The notes: a model not told the origin generated them from the sequence alone. Shown: positions 1 through 8,687, numbered from the stretch's first letter. The stretch is 15,442 nt of DNA from an uncultured Dysgonomonas sp. (GCA_900556485.1 USOX01000029.1:1-15442), one strand, 5' to 3'. A program made the numbers and translations.

Positions 1-930
1 TTTATGGCAAATCTGGGGGGCTTAGCCGTTCAGTTCGGAGTACCTGCTACTATCCAGCACTTCGCTCCCGATAATGATTGGTCGAAACCCTCGGCTTCGG
101 GCACATGGTTTGCCGTTATGGTTGTTTATTCGCTGGCAGCACTTGCGCTTCTGGTATTCTGTTATACTCAGACCAAGGAACGTGTGGTGATGGACGAATC
201 CAAAACTCACGAAGTAAAGTATAGTGATTTATTTACAGAGTTTGTGCGCAACCGCCCGTTACGTGTACTGGCGTTTTTCTTCATCACAGCTTTTGCCATG
301 ATGGCTATCGGCAATTCGGCTTCGGCCTATTATATGCAATACAATGTGCATCATGCCGAAGCCCTGAAATGGTTTAATGCTTTGGGCTCCGTGCCTGCAT
401 TCATTTTCCTGCCGATGGTTCCAGCGATAAAGCGTGCTATCGGCAAAAAGCGGATGTTTTACGTGTTTCTCACCATAGCAATCACAGGGATGGCTCTGCT
501 TTATGCTATTTCGAGTATCGAATCGCTGAAAAATCAGTTGTGGCTGATTTATGTAGCACAGTTTATAAAATCGACGGGGGTAATCGTTGCCACGGGCTAT
601 ATGTGGGCTTTGGTTCCCGAAGTGATTTCGTACGGAGAATGGAAGTCGGGCAAACGTATTTCGGGAGTGGTGAATGCTTTGACCGGTATATTCTTCAAAG
701 CAGGTTTTGCTTTAGGAGGCGTTGTTCCGGGTGTCGTTCTGGCTTATACGGATTATAATGCCAAATTGGTGGAACAATCGGTTTTTGCTCAACAGGGAAT
801 CCTGTGGCTTGTAGCCGTGATACCCGCCATATTGCTTCTGTTGGCTATGTTCATCATTTCGAAGTACGAATTGGAAGATGATGTGATTGACAAAATAAAC
901 AGAGAAATTGAAGAACGACATTTGGAATAA
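1..930 (+). CDS. GPH-family sugar:cation symporter, 5' partial
   Basis: This is the C-terminal part of an inner-membrane glycoside-pentoside-hexuronide (MelB/XynB-like, MFS clan) symporter. The reading frame is open from base 1, so the N-terminus lies outside the window. About 309 residues remain, with roughly seven hydrophobic segments (near residues 36-56, 87-106, 126-143, 149-171, 179-204, 221-251 and 265-291). The segment YGEWKSGKRISG (about residues 213-224) matches the conserved GPH-family cytoplasmic motif of the form YGEWKTGxRxEG. The C-terminus is charged and cytoplasmic-looking. The gene is followed after 39 nt by a GH10 xylanase, so import of xylo-oligosaccharides or xylosides is the likely job. 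The family is seen in the sequence; the substrate is inferred from the neighbours. Confidence 0.88.
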   Translation, partial: FMANLGGLAVQFGVPATIQHFAPDNDWSKPSASGTWFAVMVVYSLAALALLVFCYTQTKERVVMDESKTHEVKYSDLFTEFVRNRPLRVLAFFFITAFAMMAIGNSASAYYMQYNVHHAEALKWFNALGSVPAFIFLPMVPAIKRAIGKKRMFYVFLTIAITGMALLYAISSIESLKNQLWLIYVAQFIKSTGVIVATGYMWALVPEVISYGEWKSGKRISGVVNALTGIFFKAGFALGGVVPGVVLAYTDYNAKLVEQSVFAQQGILWLVAVIPAILLLLAMFIISKYELEDDVIDKINREIEERHLE

Positions 931-969
931 GGATTGTTAACTGAAAATCCATTAATAAACCATACAGAT

Positions 970-2115
970 ATGAAAAGAAATATTTGTTACCTGTTTTTAT
1001 TTTCTTTTGCACTTATTGCGCTTGCATTCGGTACTATAAATAAAAATAGTGAGGAGTCCGAAAAGGAAGTTACGTTGAAAGAGGCTTTCAATGGTAAATT
1101 TCTGATAGGAACAGCTATGAATCTGAACCAGATTTCGGGCAAAGACAAACTCGGAACAAATGTGATAGCAGAGCAGTTCAATTCGATAATCGCCGAAAAC
1201 TGTATGAAAAGTATGTATCTTCAACCCGAAGAGGGGAAATTCAATTTTGCTGACGCTGATCGTTTCGTGTCTTTCGGTGAAAAGAACAATATGTTTATCG
1301 TCGGACATACATTGGTATGGCATTCGCAGGCTCCAAAGTGGTTCTTTGTGGACGAAAAGGGCAAAGACGTTTCTCGCGAAGTTCTTATCGAACGAATGAA
1401 AACTCATATTACAACTGTGGTTAAACATTATAAAGGTGCTATCAAAGGCTGGGATGTGGTGAATGAAGCTATTTTGGAAGATGGTTCTTATCGTAAAAGT
1501 AAGTTCTACGAAATCATAGGCGAAGAATTTATCCCTATGGCTTTCCAATTTGCTCACGAAGCCGATCCCGAAGCCGAACTCTATTACAACGATTATAACG
1601 AATGGCACGCAGGCAAACGCGATGCTGTTGTTAGGTTGGTAAAATCGATTAAAAAAAAGGGTATACGCATCGACGGTGTGGGGATGCAGGGACATATTGG
1701 TATAGATTATCCGGGTCTCGATGAATATGAGGCTGCTATTGAAGCCTATCACGCGGCAGGTGTTAAAGTAATGGTTACCGAATTGGACATAAGTGCATTG
1801 CCTTCTCCATGGGGAAATGCAGGGGCCAATATTTCCGATACCATTACGTACCGAAAGGAAGAGAATCCTTATCCCAATGGTCTTCCTAAAAATATACAAT
1901 CGGAATGGGAAAAACGTTATACCGACTTTTTCGCTCTGTTCCTCAAGCATCACGATAAAATCAGTCGTGTGACTTTGTGGGGCGTTAGTGACATCGACTC
2001 ATGGAAAAATGATTTCCCTGTAAAAGGACGTACCGATTATCCTTTGTTGTTTGACCGCCAATACAAAGCAAAGCCTGTAGTTGGTGAACTAATTAAAATG
2101 GCAGAGGAGAACTAA
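970..2115 (+). CDS. GH10 endo-1,4-beta-xylanase, exported
   Basis: A retaining endo-beta-1,4-xylanase of 381 residues. The N-terminus has a basic start and a hydrophobic core up to about residue 24, so it is exported; no lipobox is visible. The GH10 domain runs from about residue 45 to the end. GWDVVNEA carries the acid/base Glu166 and VTELDIS carries the nucleophile Glu271. LVWHSQAPKW and the near-C-terminal LWGVSDIDSW segments are further GH10 landmarks. ATG 970 is chosen because it opens directly onto the signal peptide; an upstream TTG at 934 would add 12 polar residues in front of it. It is probably co-transcribed with the symporter 39 nt upstream. The last codon (AAC) and the stop lie within the sequence shared by both IS200-like copies, so the insertion may have set this C-terminus. 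Confidence 0.93.
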   Translation: MKRNICYLFLFSFALIALAFGTINKNSEESEKEVTLKEAFNGKFLIGTAMNLNQISGKDKLGTNVIAEQFNSIIAENCMKSMYLQPEEGKFNFADADRFVSFGEKNNMFIVGHTLVWHSQAPKWFFVDEKGKDVSREVLIERMKTHITTVVKHYKGAIKGWDVVNEAILEDGSYRKSKFYEIIGEEFIPMAFQFAHEADPEAELYYNDYNEWHAGKRDAVVRLVKSIKKKGIRIDGVGMQGHIGIDYPGLDEYEAAIEAYHAAGVKVMVTELDISALPSPWGNAGANISDTITYRKEENPYPNGLPKNIQSEWEKRYTDFFALFLKHHDKISRVTLWGVSDIDSWKNDFPVKGRTDYPLLFDRQYKAKPVVGELIKMAEEN

Positions 2116-2117
2116 AT

Positions 2118-2210
2118 TACCACACGCCTAAAGAGGCGGTGGGTTATATAACGGACTAAAAGTCCTGATTAAGGCTAAAGCCATCTAACAGAGAAAGACT
2201 TTAAGTCTTC
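2118..2210 (-). repeat. Ladder of four short hairpins at the tnpA-distal IS end
   Basis: Four hairpins follow one another just downstream of the tnpA stop. They are CCAC-a-CGCCT/AGGCG-GTGG (2120-2142), GGACT-AAA-AGTCC (2153-2165), GGC-TAAA-GCC (2173-2182) and AAGAC-TTTAA-GTCTT (2195-2209). All present A-rich TAAA or TTTA loops. The outermost is probably the end recognised by TnpA; the inner ones may act as a transcription terminator or protect against outside transcripts. The same ladder is in copy B at 6699-6791. Confidence 0.65.
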
Positions 2211-2642
2211 TTAAGAGCCTATCCGAAAATCATCGTCAGGTAATTCATTGTCCTGATTGGCAATGTACTCTTTTATGATTTCATCGGTTACAGTTCCTGT
2301 AGTGGCTACAAAGTAACCTCGTGACCATAAGTGTTGCCCCCAATATTGCTTACGAAGATGAGCATATTTTTGAAACAACTTATGAGAACTGGCTCCTTTT
2401 AGCTTTTGAACCAAACGGCTGATGGACAAACTTGGGTTAGAGGATACTAAAATATGTATATGGTCTTTTGAAACATGACCTTTGATGATAGTTACTTCAT
2501 TTTGTATACATATTTGACGTATCAACTCGCGGGTTCGTTCGGCAACCGAACCTTCTAGAACCGGACGGCGATATTTCGTTATCCAAACTATATGGTATTT
2601 GATGTCATAGCGGGTGTGTGAACCACTTTTATATGTTTGCAT
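2211..2642 (-). CDS. tnpA: IS200-type Y1 HUH transposase TnpA, copy A
   Basis: A 143-residue single-strand DNA transposase of the REP/IS200 family (Y1 HUH). The metal-binding HUH motif is His61-Ile-His63 within KDHIHILVSS. The nucleophile is probably Tyr126 in the late helix IIKEYIANQ. The length is normal for the family, and a basic patch TKYRRP sits near residues 23-27. The gene lies antisense to the surrounding xylan genes. A TATATTTG -7 box sits 16 nt before the ATG. The protein is identical residue for residue to the one at 6792-7223, which points to recent duplication. Confidence 0.95.
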   Translation of the reverse strand: MQTYKSGSHTRYDIKYHIVWITKYRRPVLEGSVAERTRELIRQICIQNEVTIIKGHVSKDHIHILVSSNPSLSISRLVQKLKGASSHKLFQKYAHLRKQYWGQHLWSRGYFVATTGTVTDEIIKEYIANQDNELPDDDFRIGS

Positions 2643-2658
2643 AAAAATTATATTTTTA

Positions 2659-2666
2659 CAAATATA
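2659..2666 (-). promoter_or_regulatory. -7 box of the tnpA promoter (TATATTTG on -)
   Basis: Read on -, TATATTTG fits the Bacteroidetes -7 consensus TAnnTTTG and lies 16 nt upstream of the tnpA ATG. I saw no clear -33 TTTG at the usual distance. The same box occurs at 7240-7247 in copy B. Confidence 0.45.
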
Positions 2667-2674
2667 TAATTTCT

Positions 2675-2688
2675 CCGCCTAAAGGCGG
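2675..2688. repeat. Subterminal hairpin at the tnpA-proximal IS end
   Basis: CCGCC-TAAA-GGCGG forms a perfect 5-bp GC stem with a TAAA loop between the tnpA promoter and the element edge. It is the likely transposase recognition hairpin for this end, and has the same loop type as the opposite-end hairpins. The copy B equivalent is at 7256-7269. Confidence 0.6.
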
Positions 2689-2779
2689 GGGATTTCACCC
2701 ATCCCAGAATTATAAATTAAAAATTAAAAAATTAGAATTAGAAAAAGGACAATTCTCAAATATTGAAATATACTCTATT

Positions 2780-3748
2780 ATGAAAAAAGCAAGATATTTA
2801 GTACCGAATGATTATATGGCAGATCCAGCCGTTCATGTATTCGACGGTAAATTATACATATACCCATCACACGATTGGGAAAGCGGAATTGCTGAAAATG
2901 ACAACGGCGACCACTTCAACATGAAAGACTACCATGTTTTCTCGATGGACGATATCGACGGAGAAGTGACCGATCATGGGGTGGTATTGTCGACCGAAGA
3001 TATTCCTTGGGCGGGACGTCAGCTGTGGGATAACGACGTAGCCTCCAAAAACGGAAAATATTATATGTACTTCCCACTGAAAGATAAGAACGATATATTC
3101 CGCATCGGAGTTGCTGTTAGTGACAAACCTTACGGACCTTTCATCCCGCAGGGAAATCCGATAAAAGGAAGTTACAGTATAGATCCTTGTATATTTGAAG
3201 AAAACGGAAAACACTATATGTATTTCGGTGGATTATGGGGTGGACAACTGCAACACTATCGCAACAACAAAGCTTTGGAATGTGCTGTTTTACCCGAAGG
3301 GGATGAGCCTGCACTATGTGGAAAGATAGCATTGCTAAGAGATGATATGCTCGAATTTGCAGAAGAACCTCGAGATATTGTTGTTCTGGATGAGAACGGA
3401 AAACCGTTGACAGCCGGAGATACCGGACGCCGCTTCTTCGAAGCGTCATGGATGCATAAATACAACGGCAAATACTATTATTCCTACTCGACAGGTGATA
3501 CTCATAACCTTTGTTATGCAATAGGTGATAATCCGTATGGACCTTTTACCTACAAAGGGGTAATACTCACTCCTGTAGTTGGGTGGACTACCCATCATGG
3601 AATTATAGAATTCAAAGGAAAATGGTATCTTTTCCATCATGATTCGGTTCCGTCGGGTGGAAGGACATGGCTTCGCAGTGTAAAAGTAACCGAACTCGAA
3701 TACAACGAAGATGGGACTATAAAAACAATAGAAGGAACGGAAAAATAA
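2780..3748 (+). CDS. xsa: GH43 beta-xylosidase / alpha-L-arabinofuranosidase, cytoplasmic
   Basis: A 322-residue inverting glycosidase, a single five-bladed GH43 propeller without signal peptide, so it acts in the cytoplasm. The expected residues are present: base Asp15 in YMADPAVHVF, pKa-modulating Asp135 in YSIDPC, and acid Glu221 in FFEASWMHK. Sequence and length closely resemble, from memory, the Xsa bifunctional xylosidase-arabinosidase of Bacteroides ovatus, which is also encoded beside a GH10 xylanase. It would release xylose and arabinose from imported oligosaccharides. The gene probably once followed the xylanase directly; the IS200-like copy now lies between them. The AT-rich 58-bp leader has no obvious ribosome binding site, as is normal for this phylum. 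Confidence 0.9.
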   Translation: MKKARYLVPNDYMADPAVHVFDGKLYIYPSHDWESGIAENDNGDHFNMKDYHVFSMDDIDGEVTDHGVVLSTEDIPWAGRQLWDNDVASKNGKYYMYFPLKDKNDIFRIGVAVSDKPYGPFIPQGNPIKGSYSIDPCIFEENGKHYMYFGGLWGGQLQHYRNNKALECAVLPEGDEPALCGKIALLRDDMLEFAEEPRDIVVLDENGKPLTAGDTGRRFFEASWMHKYNGKYYYSYSTGDTHNLCYAIGDNPYGPFTYKGVILTPVVGWTTHHGIIEFKGKWYLFHHDSVPSGGRTWLRSVKVTELEYNEDGTIKTIEGTEK

Positions 3749-3811
3749 AAATATTACGAATAAATAAAGTGTATCAAAGCAATTCGATTTGCCTGAAGAA
3801 ATGTAGTTAAT

Positions 3812-3902
3812 TATCCATATCAGAGGGCTGTCATAGTCAATACAAAAAAGGTTGAATTGAACAATATAGTATTGTATTGGAAAGGCTTAGCTCTGATGGA
3901 TA
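3812..3902. repeat. Nested imperfect inverted repeat between xsa and the esterase gene
   Basis: In the 237-bp gap 3749-3985, an ATCCATATCAGAG arm (3813-3825) faces CTCTGATGGAT (3891-3901). Nested inside are CAATAC (3838-3843) and GTATTG (3869-3874). No open reading frame of note is present. It could be a leader RNA structure, a transcript-processing site or a decayed miniature element. Only the pairing is seen; the role is unknown. Confidence 0.4.
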
Positions 3903-3958
3903 TCATACCTGTTCAGCTAAAGAAGAAATGTGAGTAATAATCGAAAATTAAATTGTAA

Positions 3959-4861
<903 letters not shown>

Positions 4862-5041
4862 TTTGATATATAATACTTTAATAAAATAGACAATAAAAAA
4901 ACGATTCAATTGCAAGTCAATGGAGACAACAATAAATTTAAATGCTCGACAAATAATATGGATTTTAAAATTTAGATACTGCTTTAGGAAATATCCTTTC
5001 AACCAATGTTGCGATATTGAGTTATAAAAACCAAAATAACC

Positions 5042-6631
5042 ATGAAAAAACGTAGTTTCGTCAAAAAGTTGGGTGTGCTTTTTATTATAAGTGCTTTGAC
5101 CGTAAATATCAATGCCCAAAAGGCTCATAATCCTATCATATGGGCAGATGTGCCCGATATGTCCATGATAAGAGTTGATGATATCTATTATATGAGTAGT
5201 ACTACCATGCATATGAATCCTGGAACTCCCATTATGAAGTCGAAGAATTTGGTCGATTGGGAAATGGCAAGTTATACATACGAAAACCTTGGGAAATTGG
5301 ACGCTTATGAGTTAGAAAACAGTAAAGATGCTTATGCCGGAGGTACATGGGCAAGCAGTATGCGTTATCATAACGGAACGTTTTATGTCTCTACATTTTC
5401 TAATAACAGCGAGATGAATTATATTTTCTCAACAAAAAATCCTGATAAAACTCCGTGGGAGGTGCAATCGTTCAGGCCCATGATACACGATCATTCTCTT
5501 TTCTTCGATGATGATGGAAAAATTTATATAGTCAGTTGTGGAGGAAATATAGGGATTCGTGAAATGAGGAGCGATTTAAGTGGTATAAAAGACAATGAAA
5601 ATAAGATAGTCATTGAGAATGCTGATGCAATTACAGGAAAAGAACGAGGTCTCCCTGCCGAAGGTGCGCAGATGTTTAAAGTAAACGGAAAATATTATAT
5701 TTTTCTTATAACTTGGCCCAAGGGAGGTATGCGTACGGTACTGCTTTATCGTGCCGATCATATTATGGGACCTTACGAAGGTAAAGTAGTACTTGAAGAT
5801 AAAGGCATTGCTCAGGGTGGCTTTATCGATACACCCGATGGTAAATGGTATGGCTACTTCTTTAGAGATTACGGCTCGGTAGGTCGTATTCCATACCTTG
5901 TGCCGATGAAATGGGAAGATGATTGGCCTGTATTCGGAGATAATGGTATTGTGCCCGAATATTTAGATATTAATGCAAGACAACCTGCTATACCCGCTAT
6001 TGTTGCTTCTGACGATTTTTCAAGAAAAGCCGGTGAGACAGATTTACCTCTTGTTTGGCAATGGAACCATAATCCGAATAACGCATATTGGTCTGTAAAA
6101 GATCGTCCGGGATTTCTTCGCTTAACTACCTTCAGGACAGACGAAAGTTTCTTAAATGCTAAAAACACATTGACACAAAGGACTTTCGGTCCTGAATGCT
6201 CAGGAGTAGTAGCTATGGATGTAAGTAAAATGAAAGATGGAGATTTAGCCGGATTAAGCCTTTTTCAAAGGAGGTACGGACTCGTTGGAGTGAAAATGGA
6301 AAATGGAAAAAAGTATATTTTTGCAGGAAATTCGCAGGAAGCTGATAAGGAAAATGAATATTACAATGAATTAGAATCAATACCATTTAACAGTAAAACA
6401 ATTCACCTTAAGGTGGAAGCTGATTTCAAAGAGATGACAGACATCGGGTATTTTTATTACAGTCTTGATGGGAAGAATTGGAAGTCAATCGGGAAGCCCT
6501 TAAAGATGTCTTATAGTATGCCTCATTTTATCGGATACCGCTTTGCTCTATTCAATTATGCGACAAAACAAACGGGCGGATATGTCGATTTTGATTATTT
6601 CAAGGTAGATAGCAAAATATCGGTTGAATAA
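5042..6631 (+). CDS. Exported two-domain GH43 glycosidase (xylosidase/arabinofuranosidase type)
   Basis: A 529-residue exported glycosidase. The signal peptide ends near INAQ (residue 26), with no lipid Cys. The N-terminal GH43 propeller spans about residues 30-320: base Asp39 in WADVPDMSMIRV, modulator Asp150 in HDHSLFFDDDG, and acid Glu207 in LPAEGAQMF. About residues 335-525 form a C-terminal beta-sandwich of the concanavalin-like type often fused to GH43 xylosidases (DDFSRKAG at its start, YVDFDYFKV at its end). Subfamily GH43_12-like is my best guess. The likely substrate is xylo- or arabino-substituted oligosaccharide. It is 180 nt after the esterase gene, in a gap with no clear terminator. 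The second IS200-like copy begins 59 nt after its stop. Confidence 0.88.
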   Translation: MKKRSFVKKLGVLFIISALTVNINAQKAHNPIIWADVPDMSMIRVDDIYYMSSTTMHMNPGTPIMKSKNLVDWEMASYTYENLGKLDAYELENSKDAYAGGTWASSMRYHNGTFYVSTFSNNSEMNYIFSTKNPDKTPWEVQSFRPMIHDHSLFFDDDGKIYIVSCGGNIGIREMRSDLSGIKDNENKIVIENADAITGKERGLPAEGAQMFKVNGKYYIFLITWPKGGMRTVLLYRADHIMGPYEGKVVLEDKGIAQGGFIDTPDGKWYGYFFRDYGSVGRIPYLVPMKWEDDWPVFGDNGIVPEYLDINARQPAIPAIVASDDFSRKAGETDLPLVWQWNHNPNNAYWSVKDRPGFLRLTTFRTDESFLNAKNTLTQRTFGPECSGVVAMDVSKMKDGDLAGLSLFQRRYGLVGVKMENGKKYIFAGNSQEADKENEYYNELESIPFNSKTIHLKVEADFKEMTDIGYFYYSLDGKNWKSIGKPLKMSYSMPHFIGYRFALFNYATKQTGGYVDFDYFKVDSKISVE

Positions 6632-6690
6632 TATTTCATGTAATTGTTTTATCGCTGATAACTTTTCAATAGAGTTTATATACAATAGTT

Positions 6691-7302
6691 AACTAAATTA
6701 CCACACGCCTAAAGAGGCGGTGGGTTATATAACGGACTAAAAGTCCTGATTAAGGCTAAAGCCATCTAACAGAGAAAGACTTTAAGTCTTCTTAAGAGCC
6801 TATCCGAAAATCATCGTCAGGTAATTCATTGTCCTGATTGGCAATGTACTCTTTTATGATTTCATCGGTTACAGTTCCTGTAGTGGCTACAAAGTAACCT
6901 CGTGACCATAAGTGTTGCCCCCAATATTGCTTACGAAGATGAGCATATTTTTGAAACAACTTATGAGAACTGGCTCCTTTTAGCTTTTGAACCAAACGGC
7001 TGATGGACAAACTTGGGTTAGAGGATACTAAAATATGTATATGGTCTTTTGAAACATGACCTTTGATGATAGTTACTTCATTTTGTATACATATTTGACG
7101 TATCAACTCGCGGGTTCGTTCGGCAACCGAACCTTCTAGAACCGGACGGCGATATTTCGTTATCCAAACTATATGGTATTTGATGTCATAGCGGGTGTGT
7201 GAACCACTTTTATATGTTTGCATAAAAATTATATTTTTACAAATATATAATTTCTCCGCCTAAAGGCGGGGGATTTCACCCATCCCAGAATTATAAATTA
7301 AA
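6691..7302 (-). mobile_element. IS200/IS605-family element, copy B
   Basis: The second copy of the 612-bp unit at 2110-2721, in the same orientation and with the same flank-defined ends. It has the same tnpA, the same end hairpins (near 6701-6723 and 7256-7269) and the same hairpin ladder. The left flank is the 3' gap of the GH43 gene; the right flank is the 5' edge of an IS5-type element. With copy A it brackets 3,969 bp (2722-6690) of xylan genes. Confidence 0.9.
6792..7223 (-). CDS. tnpA: IS200-type Y1 HUH transposase TnpA, copy B
   Basis: 143 residues, identical to the protein of 2211-2642, including His61/His63 of the HUH motif and the candidate nucleophile Tyr126. The same TATATTTG box lies upstream on - (7240-7247). 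Nothing suggests that this copy is inactive. Which copy is older cannot be decided from the sequence. Confidence 0.95.
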   Translation of the reverse strand: MQTYKSGSHTRYDIKYHIVWITKYRRPVLEGSVAERTRELIRQICIQNEVTIIKGHVSKDHIHILVSSNPSLSISRLVQKLKGASSHKLFQKYAHLRKQYWGQHLWSRGYFVATTGTVTDEIIKEYIANQDNELPDDDFRIGS

Positions 7303-7315
7303 GCGTTCTTTTACA

Positions 7316-7323
7316 TACATTTG
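7316..7323 (+). promoter_or_regulatory. -7 box ahead of the IS5-type transposase (TACATTTG)
   Basis: TACATTTG matches the Bacteroidetes TAnnTTTG -7 consensus and lies 26 nt before the transposase ATG at 7350. The -33 element is not clear. Confidence 0.4.
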
Positions 7324-7349
7324 TGATATGCTAAACATTAAGAGCAATC

Positions 7350-7838
7350 ATGAAATACGACAAAATCCGAAAGAATTCTAAGCAGTTGTTATCATTGACG
7401 GGTTTTACAAATGTGGAGTTTGAGGCATTTTTACCTACTTTCAAGTATCACTGGGAAGAATATTATTCACATTTTACATTGACAGGTAAAATTAGGGAAC
7501 GAATATCTTACAACCGAAAGTCCAGTAAAATACCTTTGATAGAAGATAAATTGTTATTCATACTCTCCTATCTAAAGAATAACCCGCTACAGGAGTATCA
7601 TGGAGCAACCTATGATATGACACAGCCGCAATGTAATGAATGGGTTCATCTACTGTCCGATATCTTAGTTAAGACTTTGAAAACTTTAGGCGAACTACCT
7701 GATAGGAATCATCTACGAGTTCAATATATTGCCTCACAATGTGAAAATATATTGCTTGACGGAACCGAAAGGCCAATAGAGAGGCCACAGGATTCAGACA
7801 GACAAAAATCATGTTATAGTGGTAAAAAAAACTCATAA
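7350..7838 (+). CDS. IS5-family transposase, N-terminal frame (orfA)
   Basis: 162 codons covering the helix-turn-helix region and the first catalytic Asp of an IS5-type (DDE_Tnp_4) transposase. The HTH-like part spans residues 10-110 and includes LSYLKNNPLQEYHGATYDM. Asp137 sits in ILLDGTERPI. After RQKSCYSGKKN the frame leaves the family consensus and stops at once. The break is at an A8 run (7824-7831), where moving +1 or -2 joins the frame of 7819-8265. A single full transposase of about 305 residues is therefore expected either by slippage or in the unmutated ancestor. Alone this part lacks the second Asp and the Glu and could not catalyse transposition. Confidence 0.8.
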   Translation: MKYDKIRKNSKQLLSLTGFTNVEFEAFLPTFKYHWEEYYSHFTLTGKIRERISYNRKSSKIPLIEDKLLFILSYLKNNPLQEYHGATYDMTQPQCNEWVHLLSDILVKTLKTLGELPDRNHLRVQYIASQCENILLDGTERPIERPQDSDRQKSCYSGKKNS

Positions 7839-8265
7839 TGTGAAGAATAATCTGCTTTGTACTCCTGAAAAAAGGATTCTATGGCTATCCGGGACTTACG
7901 AGGGGCACGTTCATGACAAAAGAATTGTAGATGAACAACCCATAAGTTTACCTACGGGAATCTGTTTATGGCAAGATACAGGTTTTTTAGGACACAATCC
8001 TAAAAATGTAATGGTAAAAATGCCTACAAAGAAAGCCAAAGGTAAAGAGTTGTCCAATATACAGAAGGAAGAAAACAGAAAAATATCCAGCTTTCGTATA
8101 CTTGTGGAGCATGCTATTGGAGGAATCAAAAGATGTCGTATTGTCAAAGAGCGTTTCAGATGTCGCAAGTTTGGCTTTGATGACTTGGTCATGCTTATCG
8201 CTTGCGGTCTACATAATTTTAGAATTTCATTGAAAATGTGTGATCTAGAACTTTATTCAATATAA
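7819..8265 (+). CDS. IS5-family transposase, C-terminal frame (orfB)
   Basis: 148 codons carrying the rest of the DDE domain: KKTHNVKNNLL near the start, second Asp53 in WQDTGFLG, and Glu97 in VEHAIGGIKR. The start given (GTG 7819) is only the first possible one; a separate start is unlikely, since the frame continues the upstream protein through the A8 run. A -2 slip would give GKKKTHNVK, which looks most like family members I know; a +1 slip would give GKKTHNVK. It ends at TAA 8263-8265, overlapping the ATG of the GH2 remnant by one base. Confidence 0.8.
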   Translation: MVKKTHNVKNNLLCTPEKRILWLSGTYEGHVHDKRIVDEQPISLPTGICLWQDTGFLGHNPKNVMVKMPTKKAKGKELSNIQKEENRKISSFRILVEHAIGGIKRCRIVKERFRCRKFGFDDLVMLIACGLHNFRISLKMCDLELYSI

Positions 8266-8644
8266 TGTTTAATATAAAGAGATTTTTTTTCTTTTCTCTA
8301 TTGCTAATATTTTATGTGAGTCCCCAAACGTTGCCTGACTGGGAGAATCCAGATGTTATAGGTATCAACAAAGAAGAATAAGAGATTGTATTGCTAGATG
8401 GAATATGGAAGTTTAAATGGTTGCTGAACCCTGAAAGTCATCCTGTCGATTTTGATAAAACCGATTTTGATATTTCAGGTTGGGAGGATATTGTTATTCT
8501 GGCAACTGGTAAATGCAGGGTTTTGGAAAGCCTATTTATACAAATTCCACCAATTCGCTTAAGAAAGACCAGCCGAGAGTAACTGGTGAGCCTCCAAAAG
8601 AATATTACAGTTTCGAAAACTGTAAATCAATAAGTTATATGTAA
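8265..8644 (+). pseudogene. GH2 beta-galactosidase N-terminal remnant
   Basis: A broken 5' fragment of an exported GH2 beta-galactosidase. Frame one gives a hydrophobic leader, then LPDWENPDVIGINKEE, and hits TAA at 8379-8381. The same frame resumes with LLDGIWKFKWLLNPESHPVD up to SGWEDI, apparently after loss of some residues. Near 8495-8503 the frame shifts, and another frame reads GNW, a TAA (8510-8512), then MQGFGKPIYTNSTNSLKK and PRVTGEPPKEYYSFEN before a terminal TAA at 8642-8644. These are landmarks of the GH2 sugar-binding domain. At least two nonsense changes, one frameshift and loss of all catalytic parts make it non-functional. An IS lies at its 5' end and the mob element at its 3' end. 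Confidence 0.85.
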
Positions 8645-8687
8645 TTTTTCGGTATTAAAAAAATGAAATTTTATATTTGTAGTTCTT

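Larger units (their letters stand above)
2110..2721 (-). mobile_element. IS200/IS605-family element, copy A (612 bp shared unit)
   Basis: The 612-bp unit at 2110-2721 recurs at 6691-7302. Limits are where the two flanks diverge, so they may include a base or two of chance match or target sequence. The unit carries one tnpA gene on -, no tnpB, and no terminal inverted repeats. Instead it has subterminal hairpins: a 9-bp stem with one bulged A near 2120-2142 (downstream of tnpA) and CCGCC-TAAA-GGCGG at 2675-2688 (upstream of tnpA). This is the layout expected of single-strand, HUH-transposase elements. It separates the GH10 gene from the xsa-like GH43 gene. Confidence 0.9.
7332..8271 (+). mobile_element. 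IS5-family insertion sequence, ends approximate
   Basis: The unit holds the split DDE transposase. A 9-bp inverted pair, TAAACATTA (7332-7340) and TAATGTTTA (8263-8271), lies just outside the coding region and may be the core of the terminal repeats. Flanking bases match only weakly, and no certain target duplication was found, so the ends are tentative. The right repeat overlaps both the transposase stop and the ATG of the broken GH2 gene. Confidence 0.55.

Noticed and set aside
934..969. TTG start for the xylanase
   Set aside because: It would put 12 polar residues before a good signal peptide; ATG 970 gives a normal export signal.
997..1953. 318-codon open frame on - inside the GH10 gene
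   Set aside because: It is exactly antisense to a xylanase with all catalytic motifs, and its protein is rich in Phe/His/Ile without domain signs, as is typical of a shadow frame.
2118..2210. Short repeats as a CRISPR array
   Set aside because: The units are hairpins of differing stems, not identical repeats with equal spacers, and no cas gene is present.
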